From: a virus
Direction: 5' to 3' (one strand)
IMG/VR virus record: IMGVR_UViG_3300048000_000141
Coordinates: 1 to 34,830 of that record
Length of the DNA: 34,830 nucleotides
Of the stretch, positions 24,127-33,116 are shown piece after piece (the stretch's first letter is position 1; the number at the start of each line of letters is the position of its first letter). The notes beneath the pieces are model-generated. The model saw nothing but the letters and a program-made list of their open reading frames with translations, did not search any database and had not been told where the DNA came from. A program made the position numbers and the translations under genes.

Positions 24127-24505
24127 ACACTCTAATCATAAAGTGTGCTGTCAGCGCATCGAAACTACTACGGGGAATGGAATACCTGATTTCTTGGTCG
24201 TCTTACCATTCGGAATCTATCTTATTGAGAGCAAGTTTGAGACTACAAAAATACGCCCTGAGCAAGCAGCGTTCCATATCAGAACGAATTCGATTGCGAA
24301 AGATGATGTCCACCGTTGTATCACACTCTCAGCATACCCAAAAAGTAAGAGACTAGTAGCTACAACTTATAGCTCATACTCCATAACTGAAGATGGTATT
24401 GTACCCGCTAGAACAACAACATTTACACTTGACTCTAAGGGATTTAAACAATTCTATTCAACACTTTCCGACAAGCCAGTATGGCAAAAGTCCGAAACTA
24501 AGTGA
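24077..24505 (+). CDS. VRR-NUC-like PD-(D/E)xK nuclease
   Basis: Starting at the ATG at 24077 (MTKEQEFNKWIRRMF), 50 nt inside the end of the JAB gene, this 142-aa protein has the VRR-NUC layout: TGNGIPDFLVV with Asp38, then IYLIESKF with Glu51 and Lys53, then RPEQAAFH with Gln63, a residue that commonly follows in this family. The glycine before PD and the Leu/Val strands on both sides fit the core fold. Phage VRR-NUC proteins are often stand-alone and are thought to be structure-specific nucleases acting on junctions or flaps, which would suit a replication region without T7-type endonuclease I. Its frame extends further upstream inside the JAB gene but the ATG used here begins the recognisable domain. 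Confidence 0.85.
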   Translation: MTKEQEFNKWIRRMFYEHSNHKVCCQRIETTTGNGIPDFLVVLPFGIYLIESKFETTKIRPEQAAFHIRTNSIAKDDVHRCITLSAYPKSKRLVATTYSSYSITEDGIVPARTTTFTLDSKGFKQFYSTLSDKPVWQKSETK

Positions 24506-24507
24506 CT

Positions 24508-24615
24508 CTGCACGGCTTAGTTCAATACTTGTGCAGACTAGGCGACAAAGTAAACCATCATTGAGATCATTTACACCGTCTATCCTAGATAACTGGTTAA
24601 CAAACAGTTAGCCAG
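24508..24615 (+). other. Two hairpins between nuclease and 74-aa gene
   Basis: CTGCAC (24508-24513) pairs with GTGCAG (24531-24536). CTGGTTAAC (24593-24601) pairs with GTTAGCCAG (24607-24615), one G-U, loop AAACA, ending 10 nt before the next ATG. Neither is followed by a T run. The second could affect translation of the next gene. Confidence 0.55.
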
Positions 24616-24625
24616 CCAATTTACT

Positions 24626-24850
24626 ATGACAGAAATACGCGCACTACTAGATCTAATTGAAACTAAAACTAACCAGATTTTAGCTAGTGACCCATATCTT
24701 GAACACAGACAGATAGCTGAATGGGCAAAAAATAAAGGACTTATTAGACCTTTAACCGACAATGAAATACAAACTCGTATGAACAATAAAACTTATAAAA
24801 AAGTTAATAAAATTATTCATGCTAATTTACGCAAACAAAAAGAAAAATGA
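24626..24850 (+). CDS. Unknown small protein (74 aa)
   Basis: A 74-aa, helical and Lys-rich protein (MTEIRALLDLIETKTNQILA then DPYLEHRQIAEWAKNKGLIR). The middle (HRQIAEWAKNKGLI) resembles a short helix-turn-helix-type segment, and the end is basic (KKVNKIIHANLRKQKEK), so DNA binding is possible but not shown. The next gene starts within its final 4 nt (ATGA). No family recognised. Confidence 0.65.
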   Translation: MTEIRALLDLIETKTNQILASDPYLEHRQIAEWAKNKGLIRPLTDNEIQTRMNNKTYKKVNKIIHANLRKQKEK

Positions 24851-25224
24851 ACTATATATCAATTATTCTTGCAATTCTTGTAATAGAAAGTGGTGGTAAT
24901 GATTTAGCTGTTGGCGATAATGGTATGTCATTAGGTTGTTTACAACTTACAGAAGCATATGTACAAGACGCATCTGAACATGCTAATATAGACTGGGTGC
25001 ATAATGATGCTTTTAACAGACAAAAAAGCATAGATATTTTTAATGCGTATATGTCACGATATGCAACACCTAAAAGACTAGGAAGACCAGTAACCGTTGA
25101 GGATATTGTAAGAATCCACAACGGTGGACCAAATGGATACAAGAAACAAACAACAAAAAAATATTGGCAAAAAGTTAAAAAACTATTAGATGCAACAAAC
25201 AGAACTCAACGTAATAACATCTGA
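24847..25224 (+). CDS. Lysozyme-like/transglycosylase (endolysin candidate), 125 aa
   Basis: A 125-aa protein. ILVIESGGNDLAVGDNGMSLGCLQLTEAY has the lysozyme-fold order: catalytic Glu (residue 14) followed by Ser-Gly-Gly-Asn and then GDNG-x-S-x-G-x-LQ, as in SLT-type lytic transglycosylases. The second half, DIVRIHNGGPNGYKKQTTKK then YWQKV, is a motif I associate with small phage lysozymes of this type. The first ten residues are hydrophobic (MNYISIILAILV) and may be part of the fold rather than a signal sequence. It is probably the endolysin that cleaves peptidoglycan at lysis; in T7 too the lysozyme is in the middle of the replication genes. The 3' end overlaps the polymerase start by 35 nt. 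Confidence 0.85.
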   Translation: MNYISIILAILVIESGGNDLAVGDNGMSLGCLQLTEAYVQDASEHANIDWVHNDAFNRQKSIDIFNAYMSRYATPKRLGRPVTVEDIVRIHNGGPNGYKKQTTKKYWQKVKKLLDATNRTQRNNI

Positions 25225-27025
25225 TGTATCGTGGCGACCTCCAGTTATATTACCACAATTTGAAGATATAGTAGCTATTGATTTAGAAACTTATGATCCA
25301 TATTTAAAACAAACTGGACCATCTTACAAACGAGGTGCTGGTAAAGTAACAGGAGTTGCTATCGCAGATAGCCATCAGCAAATATACTTACCGTTTGATC
25401 ATTTAAATGGAGACAACTTAGATAAAAGCATAGTTGTTTCTTTCGTTAGAAACGTTGTAAAGAATAGTAAAGAGATACTATTTGCCAACGCTGCATACGA
25501 TCTCGGCTGGCTTGAGTCTCTCGGCATTAAAGTCTCTTGTCCAGTCCGAGACGTTCAGGTTGCTGAAGCATTAATTGATGAAGAACAGTTTTCATACAGT
25601 CTTAACAACTTATCTAAAAAATATTTAAACAAAACTAAGTTTGAAGATAAACTTAATGAGGCTGCCAAAGCTTATGGTTACAATCCTAAAGGTGACATGT
25701 GGAAACTGCCAGCCAGGTATGTAGGCGAGTATGCTGAGATAGATGCTCGTAATACCTGGGATGTATACCAACATCAAATACCTATACTCAAAGAACAAAA
25801 CCTCTGGGATATTTGGGAACTAGAGTGTAAGCTTACACCTATACTACTACAGATGACACTCAAAGGTGTCCCTGTAGATATAGATAGAGCTGATCAACTT
25901 AATACTAAACTGCTTAAACAAGAAACCAAACTTAAAGAAAAGTTTGGCACATTAGACATTTGGTCACCTAATCAACTAGGAGAGTATATTACTCGACTTG
26001 GTCTTGTAGTTCCTAAAACAGAAAAAGGTAATTACTCTGTATCTAAATCATTCTTAGAACACTGTGATCACGAAACAGTAAAACAAATATACGAAGTACG
26101 CTGTATCAATCGGCTGCGTAAAGTATTTATTGAAGACATTATACTTAAAGGCAGTTACAAAGGTCGCATTCACGCAGACTTTAGACAAACTGCATCTGAC
26201 CAAGGCGGCACACGATCTGGTAGATTGTCTTCTAGTAATCCTAATTTACAACAGGTTCCTAAACGCAGCGAAATTGGTAAAGCAATTAGAACGTTGTACA
26301 TAGCAGAACCAGACGCACTCTGGTGTAAAGCAGACTACAGCTCTCAAGAACCAAGACTCCAAGTGCACTACGCACTACTAGGTCAGTTTGATAAACCGCT
26401 GCCCAAAGCAGAACAAGCTAGAGATGCTTTTGCTAGTGGTGAGAAACTATATACTTTCTTTGAAAAAACCACAGGACTACCATACGACACATGTAAGATG
26501 TTGTGTTTAGGTATTAGTTATGGCATGGGAAACAAAAAAATGGCACAAACATTAGGCATATCAGAGGAAGTGTGTAGTTCAACTATGAATAAGTTTAACG
26601 CTGAAGCACCATTTTTAAAAATACTATTTGATAATGTTATGAACAAAGCCAGTCAACAAGGATATATAAAAACCATACTTGGTAGGCGAGCTCGTTTTGA
26701 TTTCTGGGTGTCTGACTTTGGAGATAAACCAGTCAAAACTAAACGCATAGCCCAAGGCAGATTTAAAACAAACAGAGTATTCCGTGCATTTACTAGCAAA
26801 GGACTAAACAGACTAATACAAGGCTCTGCTGCAGACCAAGCTAAGAAAGCAATGGTTGATGCGCACGAAGCTGGCTTTGATCTCAGGTTGCCAGTGCACG
26901 ATGAAATTAATGCCATGGTTAAAAATAAACAAGAAAGCCTTGACTTAAAATTAATCATGGAGAATGCTATACCTCTTAAAGTACCTGTTGTTGCTGATAT
27001 AGATTTAGGAGCAACATGGTGTTAA
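25190..27025 (+). CDS. DNA polymerase family A (phage replicative polymerase)
   Basis: A 611-aa Pol A with 3'-5' exonuclease, somewhat shorter than T7 gp5 (704 aa). Exonuclease motifs: IDLETYD (Asp31, Glu33), FANAAYDLGWL (Asn100, Asp104), YAEID (Tyr181, Asp185). Polymerase motifs: A, ADYSSQEPRL (Asp382); helix O, CKMLCLGISYGMG (Lys436, Tyr444); C, LPVHDEI (His570-Asp571-Glu572). The residue equivalent to E. coli Pol I Phe762 is Leu440. No DnaJ-like or 5'-3' exonuclease domain is attached. The start overlaps the lysozyme gene by 35 nt. It replicates the genome with the downstream primase and helicases. Confidence 0.96.
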   Translation: MQQTELNVITSDVSWRPPVILPQFEDIVAIDLETYDPYLKQTGPSYKRGAGKVTGVAIADSHQQIYLPFDHLNGDNLDKSIVVSFVRNVVKNSKEILFANAAYDLGWLESLGIKVSCPVRDVQVAEALIDEEQFSYSLNNLSKKYLNKTKFEDKLNEAAKAYGYNPKGDMWKLPARYVGEYAEIDARNTWDVYQHQIPILKEQNLWDIWELECKLTPILLQMTLKGVPVDIDRADQLNTKLLKQETKLKEKFGTLDIWSPNQLGEYITRLGLVVPKTEKGNYSVSKSFLEHCDHETVKQIYEVRCINRLRKVFIEDIILKGSYKGRIHADFRQTASDQGGTRSGRLSSSNPNLQQVPKRSEIGKAIRTLYIAEPDALWCKADYSSQEPRLQVHYALLGQFDKPLPKAEQARDAFASGEKLYTFFEKTTGLPYDTCKMLCLGISYGMGNKKMAQTLGISEEVCSSTMNKFNAEAPFLKILFDNVMNKASQQGYIKTILGRRARFDFWVSDFGDKPVKTKRIAQGRFKTNRVFRAFTSKGLNRLIQGSAADQAKKAMVDAHEAGFDLRLPVHDEINAMVKNKQESLDLKLIMENAIPLKVPVVADIDLGATWC

Positions 27026-27029
27026 ACTT

Positions 27030-27278
27030 ATGGATATACTAAAAACAGCATTAAAGATAACAAGCGAAGACAGGCACAAAGACTATGGAGATTGTGATGT
27101 TGAGTTTCAAAAGACTGCTAGAATGTGGTCTGAGATATTCGAAACAAAAGTAACATCTACTCAAGTGGTACTAGCAATGATTGCTCTTAAATCTATTAGA
27201 CAACTAAACAAAAACAAAAGAGATAACTGGGTTGATATTGCAGGATATGCAAGGCTTGGTGATCTCATTAACAAATAA
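27030..27278 (+). CDS. DUF6378-like small phage protein
   Basis: An 82-aa protein with the pattern HKDYGDCDVEFQKTARMWS in the first half and KRDNWVDIAGYARLGD at the end. R/K-x-YG followed by N/E-F...A...W and a closing DNW-x-DIAGYA is what I remember of the DUF6378 family, found in many phages and of unknown function. It starts 4 nt after the polymerase stop codon and 5 nt before the next gene, in the replication block. Confidence 0.78.
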   Translation: MDILKTALKITSEDRHKDYGDCDVEFQKTARMWSEIFETKVTSTQVVLAMIALKSIRQLNKNKRDNWVDIAGYARLGDLINK

Positions 27279-27283
27279 TAACA

Positions 27284-27865
27284 ATGACCGACCCCTTATT
27301 AGAAGAATCAGATATAATACCAATCGCTGAAGTTGAAGGAGTATCTACAGAAAATGTAGCAACTGATGACTTACAAGAAATTACAGCTCTTAGTGAGTCG
27401 CTCAAAGATGCTGACAATGATATTGCTGCTAAAGAAGCAGAACTTAGTCAACTAAGAACAATACGCAAACAAATTGCAGAAGAGTTAATTCCTGAGCTTA
27501 TGAGCAAAAACGGACTTAAACTAATACAGCTAGACACTGGTGCTAAAATACAAATTAATGATTTTGTTGACGCTCGTATAAAAGACCCAAGCGTAGCATT
27601 TGATTGGTTACGAGACACAAACAACGATTCAATTATTAAAAACCAAATTACTATATCTTTAGACAGAGGGGATGATGGCATAGCCGAAGAACTCACTACC
27701 AAACTCAAAGAAGAGTATGGTATTGATGCAGATCGTAAAATTGCTATACATCACTCAACTCTCAAATCTTTCTGTCGTGACGCTTTGGATGACCCAGAGC
27801 TGGCAGAATCCTTACCTCGTGAAGCCTTTGGTATCTACCAAGGTCAACGAGCGAAACTAACCTAA
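27284..27865 (+). CDS. Unknown replication-region protein with coiled coil (193 aa)
   Basis: A 193-aa acidic protein. An unstructured acidic N-terminus (about 28 residues) is followed by a heptad-rich helix (LSESLKDADNDIAAKEAELS then QLRTIRKQIAEELIPELM), a beta-hairpin (LKLIQLDTGAKIQINDFVDA), and a C-terminal domain ending SLPREAFGIYQGQRAKL. This architecture is common in phage replication blocks just before the ssDNA-binding-like protein, but I cannot name its family. The next gene starts 18 nt downstream. Confidence 0.78.
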   Translation: MTDPLLEESDIIPIAEVEGVSTENVATDDLQEITALSESLKDADNDIAAKEAELSQLRTIRKQIAEELIPELMSKNGLKLIQLDTGAKIQINDFVDARIKDPSVAFDWLRDTNNDSIIKNQITISLDRGDDGIAEELTTKLKEEYGIDADRKIAIHHSTLKSFCRDALDDPELAESLPREAFGIYQGQRAKLT

Positions 27866-27883
27866 ACATAGAAAGAAAGAATC

Positions 27884-28612
27884 ATGGCATTCGATATAAC
27901 AACAGTCGCAGGTCAAGGTACAGAGAACTTGGATTCAGGTTCATCCTTGCCCTTCATTCGTATACTACAGGACTTAAGTCCCCAACTCAAGAAACAAAAA
28001 GATGAATACATTGAGGGGGCTGAGTCTGGTGATCTATTCTTTGCTAAGACGCAAAGTGTACTAGACCAACCAGTAGAAATTGTACCATGCTATACAAAGT
28101 CCATCTACACTGAATGGGTTCCCCGTTCAAAAGGTGGTGGCTTTGTTGGTAACCACCCACTAACCGTAGTCAGCAACCCTGCTTACGAAAAAGGTCGGGA
28201 GCGTCAATACGATGAATGGTTAGGTGAAAACGAACTTAAGTTTACAACTTACTGGTTCGTGCTGATGAAAGTAAATGACTCTTGGGAACAAGCAGTTATT
28301 CCTTTCACATCCTCACAGCTTCGCGTATCACGCAAGCTTACACAAGACATCAACCGTTTCAGGTATGACGACGCAAGCATTGCACCGCCTTTGTTTGCAC
28401 AAAGTTGGAAACTGAAATCCGTCTTGGAAACTAGCAAAAATGGAGATGACTATTACAACTTTGAATTCGTAGAGCCTACTGCTCTCGACTTTGAAGCTGA
28501 CGAGTCAATCCTTACGCTAGCATCTGATACATATAAAAATGCATCAGATACACCTCTTCTTCAAACAGAAGACAAACCACAATTAGTAGACTCAGCAGCA
28601 ATGCCCTACTAA
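27884..28612 (+). CDS. Putative single-stranded-DNA-binding-like protein (242 aa)
   Basis: A 242-aa protein preceded by GAAAGAAAG, a weak purine-rich ribosome binding site. The body is strand-rich (DQPVEIVPCYTKSIYTEWVP, then YWFVLMKVNDSWEQAVIPFT), and the C-terminus is acidic (residues 200-230 rich in Asp/Glu). This shape, its position two genes after the polymerase and the strong terminator behind it suggest an abundantly made accessory such as a gp2.5-type ssDNA-binding protein. No family was recognised with certainty. LPFIRILQDLSPQLKKQ at residues 22-38 is a segment I have seen in other phage proteins of unknown function. Confidence 0.72.
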   Translation: MAFDITTVAGQGTENLDSGSSLPFIRILQDLSPQLKKQKDEYIEGAESGDLFFAKTQSVLDQPVEIVPCYTKSIYTEWVPRSKGGGFVGNHPLTVVSNPAYEKGRERQYDEWLGENELKFTTYWFVLMKVNDSWEQAVIPFTSSQLRVSRKLTQDINRFRYDDASIAPPLFAQSWKLKSVLETSKNGDDYYNFEFVEPTALDFEADESILTLASDTYKNASDTPLLQTEDKPQLVDSAAMPY

Positions 28613-28621
28613 AAATAGGTT

Positions 28622-28656
28622 GCCCCCATCCTCCTTCATGGTGTGAGGGTGGGGGC
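28622..28656 (+). terminator. Strong intrinsic terminator in the replication operon
   Basis: GCCCCCATCCTC (28622-28633) pairs with GAGGGTGGGGGC (28645-28656) over 12 bp with one G-U; TTTTATTTT follows. It splits the replication arm: the ssDNA-binding-like gene ends just before, and the primase starts 12 nt after. Confidence 0.92.
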
Positions 28657-28667
28657 TTTTATTTTAC

Positions 28668-30206
28668 ATGATTCCAATAGCAGACCTGTCTTTTAAATTC
28701 CACGAGTTGTTCGTGTCCAACCCCAATGTGTATGGTCAAACATCACTTACAGGTAAGACGCGAAATCGTGACGGTAAAGCAGATTCAAAATCATTCCTAG
28801 TCAAAGAAGCTATTGACCCAACAGTGTGGGAATCACACCTTAAAGGTGAACGCATCATTGGTTGCACTCCACTAATTAACGAAGACCAGGTTCGCTGGGG
28901 TGCACTAGATGTAGATGTATACCAAGACTCTAAAACTCTAGAAGGTATCATTAAACAAGTTCAAGAATCTAAACTACCTTTTGTAGTTTGCAGATCTAAA
29001 TCAGGAGGTGCACATGTATACTTATTCTTCTCTGAAGAAGTATCTGCGTACAATGTTATCGACAAACTTAAATCTTTCTCCGCCTTCTTTGGTCAAGGTG
29101 CTTGTGAGATATACCCCAAACAACCTAAAATAGGTGATCGTAAAGACAACAGCAAATACGGCAACTGGATAAACATGCCATACTCTGGCAACCCTACATT
29201 GCAATATGGATTTGATAAAGATGGCAAAGCACTTAACCCTGAAGAATTTATTACTTATGCACTAGCACAACAGCTAACTAAAGAACAGTTTGAACAACTA
29301 ACTGTTCCAGCCTCAGGCGAAGATATATTACCCGAAGGTCCACCGTGTCTTAATTACATCTTTCAAAAACGTACACAGCACAGCGAGTCTCGTAATGTTA
29401 CACTATCAAACGTAGCTGTGTATTTAAAAAAAGCACAACCCACTGATTGGAAACATCGGCTTATGCAGTTTAATCGCAAGTTTGCAGAGCCACTAGAAGA
29501 CAGAGAAGTAGAAGCCATTATTAATTCATACGGCAAAAAAGATTACAAGTATCAATGCTCTAGCCAACCGTTGTGCAAGTACTGTGACGCTAGTCTTTGC
29601 GGACAACGTAAACACGGTATTGGTGGAGAAGAATTTCTACCTAACAATCGCTCTCTTATACAATTAAAAAGTGAGCCACCCTTGTGGTTTTTAACTTTAG
29701 ACGACGCAGAGTTACAACTAACTACTGAACAATTTGATAACTTCAACCAGTTTAATCAAAAGGTTATGGAAAAACTGTTGTTTAAGTATCCGCCTATTAA
29801 ACAAGAAGACTGGGTTAAGCAACAAAATCTGCTATTAAAAAACTGCACACAGATTGAAATACCGTTTGAAATGACACCTCTTGGTCAGTTAGTAGAGTAT
29901 GTGTCGATATTCTGTGCAAACGCCAGTGAAGACAGTGACAGACTTAAAAGTGGTCCTGTTAAAAAAGGACAATTCTATTTATTTAGAATGATTGATCTTA
30001 AAGATTATCTTAATCAACAACGCTTCAATGAATTACCTGACAACAAAATATTATCTGCTATTAAACAAGTTCTTAAAGCAGATGCAATAACCCACTCAAT
30101 TAAATCACCAAAATTAAATGTTAGGTGTTGGCGAATACATAAAGATAACTTACATATTGACCCAAGTACACCTTTCCCAGATTTCAATACAGATGAGCCA
30201 TACTAA
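28668..30206 (+). CDS. Archaeo-eukaryotic-type primase (AEP), TOTE-like
   Basis: A 512-aa primase. The AEP catalytic core is visible as WGALDVDVY (Asp81, Asp83), the VCRSKSGGAHVYLFF strand (108-121, with His116) and YGNWINMPYSG (164-173), the layout typical of TOTE-like and phage AEP primases. Behind it is PPCLNY (Cys227) and then CSSQPLCKYCDASLC (Cys297, 303, 306, 311), which may bind Zn or an Fe-S cluster like the PriL/PriCT domain. The last 200 residues are helical and unassigned. It replaces the TOPRIM primase-helicase (gp4) of T7 and works beside the Pol A enzyme. The SF1 helicase begins inside its last 14 nt. Confidence 0.9.
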   Translation: MIPIADLSFKFHELFVSNPNVYGQTSLTGKTRNRDGKADSKSFLVKEAIDPTVWESHLKGERIIGCTPLINEDQVRWGALDVDVYQDSKTLEGIIKQVQESKLPFVVCRSKSGGAHVYLFFSEEVSAYNVIDKLKSFSAFFGQGACEIYPKQPKIGDRKDNSKYGNWINMPYSGNPTLQYGFDKDGKALNPEEFITYALAQQLTKEQFEQLTVPASGEDILPEGPPCLNYIFQKRTQHSESRNVTLSNVAVYLKKAQPTDWKHRLMQFNRKFAEPLEDREVEAIINSYGKKDYKYQCSSQPLCKYCDASLCGQRKHGIGGEEFLPNNRSLIQLKSEPPLWFLTLDDAELQLTTEQFDNFNQFNQKVMEKLLFKYPPIKQEDWVKQQNLLLKNCTQIEIPFEMTPLGQLVEYVSIFCANASEDSDRLKSGPVKKGQFYLFRMIDLKDYLNQQRFNELPDNKILSAIKQVLKADAITHSIKSPKLNVRCWRIHKDNLHIDPSTPFPDFNTDEPY

Positions 30207-31707
30207 AATATTCGTAGCTAGCGCAGGCACAGGAAAAACCACAACATTAATGGATTTGTTGTCTGCCTGCCTAGAAAAAACAAAACCAAAAAACATTGCT
30301 TTTACAACTTTTACAAAAGCAGGTGCACAAGAAGCTATAGACAGAGCTTTAATTAAAAACCCTAAATGTAGTGTAAAAGACTTTGAAGGGTTTAGCACAT
30401 TACATGCATTGTGCTACAGACGCATATTAAAAAAACCTATGCTTGCACGGTCTGACTACCATGAGTTTGGTCAACTTATAAACGTGCCTATGACTGGTAA
30501 CATTCGTACTGGTAATGATGGATTTGTATTTAATTCATCACTAGGAAATCAACTATTATACTTAGACAGCTTAATGCGCAATCTAAACACAGATGCAGAA
30601 AACGTTATTAAATACCAACTAAACTCTCGTGTTAATATAAAAACACTTGAAGAATTTCACAGTAATTACAAAACATATAGAAGTAAAATTAACAAATATG
30701 ACTTTACAGATCAACTAGAAGTATTTGTAAAAGAAGATGAAATATTTAATTTTGAGTATGTATTTATAGACGAAGCTCAAGACTTATCACCACTACAGTG
30801 GAAAGCTGTTAATGTAATTACAAAAAATGCAAAAACAGTTTATGTAGCTGGTGACGACAAACAAAGTATTTACAAATTTGCAGGCGGTGATCCACAGTCT
30901 TTAATAAACATGAACGGAGAACGTACTGTTCTTAATACATCTTACAGGCTACCTAAGCCAGTCTTAGAGTACTCAGAAAAAATTGCAGAACAAATATCAG
31001 AAAAACAAGAATACTCTATTACAAGTGCTGTTCCAAAAGGAAATGTCGAACAATTACACAGCATGATTGATTTAGACACAAGCCAAGGAACTTGGTTCTT
31101 TTTATGCCGTAACAAAATATACATGCCTTACTTTGAAGATGCATTAATTAAAAAGAAAACATTGTTTGTATCTTCTAGTGGTGACTCTTGGTTTAATCAA
31201 AAACAAGTAGACTATATATTAATGTGGGAGCAACTGCGCAGAGGCTACAAGTTTAAAGCTTCAATGATAAAAGAACTATACAGAGAGTTTTTACCTACAG
31301 GTGCTGTTGTTAAACGAGGCTTTAAAAAAGTAATAGATGCTATGCCCGATGATGAACTGTTTGATAAAGATAACTTAGTAAATGATTTTGGATTACAAAC
31401 AACAGCTAAGTGGGATTTAATATTTAAATTACCAGATATTACAAAAGAATTATTGCTACAAGCAGAAAAAGAAAATAGATTAGAAAATTGCTGTGATATA
31501 GAGGTAAATACTATACACGGCACTAAAGGTAGAGAAGCAGATAATGTAGTTATCTTGCCCGATGTAACAGACATAACATACAAAGCTATGTTAGAAGATC
31601 CTGATAATGAACATCGTGTGTTCTATGTTGCAGCTACTCGAGCAAGACAAAACTTATATGTGCACACACCAATCACAAACAGATTTTATAAACTACCACA
31701 AGTATGA
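30193..31707 (+). CDS. SF1 DNA helicase (UvrD/PcrA/Rep-like)
   Basis: A 504-aa helicase from the ATG at 30193 (the frame is open further upstream within the primase). Motifs: I, ASAGTGKTT (9-17); Ia, FTTFTKAGAQE (37-47); II, FIDEAQDLSP (191-200); III, GDDKQSIYKFAGGD (220-233); IV, TSYRLPKPV (249-257); V, NTIHGTKGREADNVV (439-453); VI, YVAATRARQNLYVH (478-491). It is shorter than UvrD (720 aa), with reduced 1B and 2B domains. In this operon it would unwind DNA for replication or recombination next to the AEP primase. Confidence 0.94.
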   Translation: MSHTKIFVASAGTGKTTTLMDLLSACLEKTKPKNIAFTTFTKAGAQEAIDRALIKNPKCSVKDFEGFSTLHALCYRRILKKPMLARSDYHEFGQLINVPMTGNIRTGNDGFVFNSSLGNQLLYLDSLMRNLNTDAENVIKYQLNSRVNIKTLEEFHSNYKTYRSKINKYDFTDQLEVFVKEDEIFNFEYVFIDEAQDLSPLQWKAVNVITKNAKTVYVAGDDKQSIYKFAGGDPQSLINMNGERTVLNTSYRLPKPVLEYSEKIAEQISEKQEYSITSAVPKGNVEQLHSMIDLDTSQGTWFFLCRNKIYMPYFEDALIKKKTLFVSSSGDSWFNQKQVDYILMWEQLRRGYKFKASMIKELYREFLPTGAVVKRGFKKVIDAMPDDELFDKDNLVNDFGLQTTAKWDLIFKLPDITKELLLQAEKENRLENCCDIEVNTIHGTKGREADNVVILPDVTDITYKAMLEDPDNEHRVFYVAATRARQNLYVHTPITNRFYKLPQV

Positions 31708-33116
31708 TATACAAAACAAAACCATTTAAACACCAAGAAGATGCTGTTAAACGCTTTGTAGATGCCCCATATGGAGCTTTGTTCTGCGAAATGGGTACGG
31801 GTAAGACAAAAATGGTGCTAGACATTCTGCAAAACGCTGACGACGTTGTAGACGCTGTAGTAATTGCGCCTAATGGATTACACCACAACTGGGCATTAAA
31901 TGAAATACCAAGACATGTAGCTAAACCAGTTGAGGTATATTGTTGGAAAGGACCTATTAAAACTAAAAAAGCTAAACAAGACTTTGCTAGATTTATAAAA
32001 ACCACCAATAAAACTCGTATGCTTTTAATTAATGTAGAAGCTCTTCGTACAACAGCTGGTTATAGTACTGCTTATAAATTTCTTGAAACAGCTGAGCATG
32101 AAGTACATATGATTGTAGACGAATCTACTTGTATTAAAAATCCTAAAGCCATACAAACAAAACAAGTTCTTAAACTAGCAGAGTTTGCTAATTGTAAGTG
32201 GATTCTTAACGGCACACCTATTACTCAAAGTCCGTTAGACTTGTTTAGCCAATGTAGATTTTTACACAAAACTGCATTACCGTATAATACATACACAGCA
32301 TTTAAACACGCATTTGCTGTAGAAACTACAATGACAATGGGTAGTCGTTCATTTCGTAAAATTATTGGCTATCAAAATTTAGAAGAATTAACTAAATTAC
32401 TAGAACCTTTTAGTTTGCGAATTGAGAAAAAAGATTGCTTAGACTTACCAAACAAAGTTTTTACAAAAGTCGCTGTTGAACTAACGCCTGAACAACAGCG
32501 CATCTATAAGACAATGAAAGAGGATTGCCTCGCGTTGCTAGATAGTGGTGAATTGGTTACCACAACCCTAGCCCTGACTAGAATAATTAAATTGCATCAA
32601 ATTCTAACAGGGTTTGTAACAGATGACGAAGGCACAGAACACGCCCTTGACAACAACAGAATAGCTTCTCTCATGCAAATAGCCGAGACTACGAAGCCTT
32701 TGGTTGTGTTCTGTGCTTATCGCCACAACACACAAAGTATTTATGAGGCTTTAGCTAAAAAATACGGACAAAACAAAGTTGTCTGCTTTACTGGTGGGGT
32801 CTCTAACAACCATAGAAATTTAGCAGTAAAAAAGTTTCAAGATGGAGATGCTAATTTCTTTGTTGCTACCTCTGCTGCTGCTAAGGGTTTGACACTACAC
32901 CGAGCTTCTACAATGGTCTATTACTCTAATAATTACAGCTTAGAGACTAGACTGCAAAGCCAGGATAGAATACATCGCATAGGACAAAACAATAAATGTA
33001 CTTACATTGATCTTGTTGTTCCCAGCACCATAGATGACGCTATCCTTACAAGACTAAAACAAAAGAAAGAGCTATCCAGTATGGTGTTGGATGATCTTAT
33101 TAAAATAATAAAATGA
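31704..33116 (+). CDS. SF2 DNA helicase, SNF2/DEAD-like
   Basis: A 470-aa SF2 ATPase. Walker A EMGTGKTK (29-36), a DEST box in place of DEAH (139-142), motif III LNGTPI (168-173), then VVFCAYR (334-340) and TSAAAKGLTLHRA (389-401), and motif VI QDRIHRIGQ (420-428), the SNF2-type arginine finger. N-terminal FKHQEDAVKRF is the Q-motif. Such stand-alone SNF2-like helicases are common in marine podoviruses. The start overlaps the SF1 helicase stop by 4 nt and its stop overlaps the next gene by 4 nt. Confidence 0.94.
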   Translation: MIYKTKPFKHQEDAVKRFVDAPYGALFCEMGTGKTKMVLDILQNADDVVDAVVIAPNGLHHNWALNEIPRHVAKPVEVYCWKGPIKTKKAKQDFARFIKTTNKTRMLLINVEALRTTAGYSTAYKFLETAEHEVHMIVDESTCIKNPKAIQTKQVLKLAEFANCKWILNGTPITQSPLDLFSQCRFLHKTALPYNTYTAFKHAFAVETTMTMGSRSFRKIIGYQNLEELTKLLEPFSLRIEKKDCLDLPNKVFTKVAVELTPEQQRIYKTMKEDCLALLDSGELVTTTLALTRIIKLHQILTGFVTDDEGTEHALDNNRIASLMQIAETTKPLVVFCAYRHNTQSIYEALAKKYGQNKVVCFTGGVSNNHRNLAVKKFQDGDANFFVATSAAAKGLTLHRASTMVYYSNNYSLETRLQSQDRIHRIGQNNKCTYIDLVVPSTIDDAILTRLKQKKELSSMVLDDLIKIIK

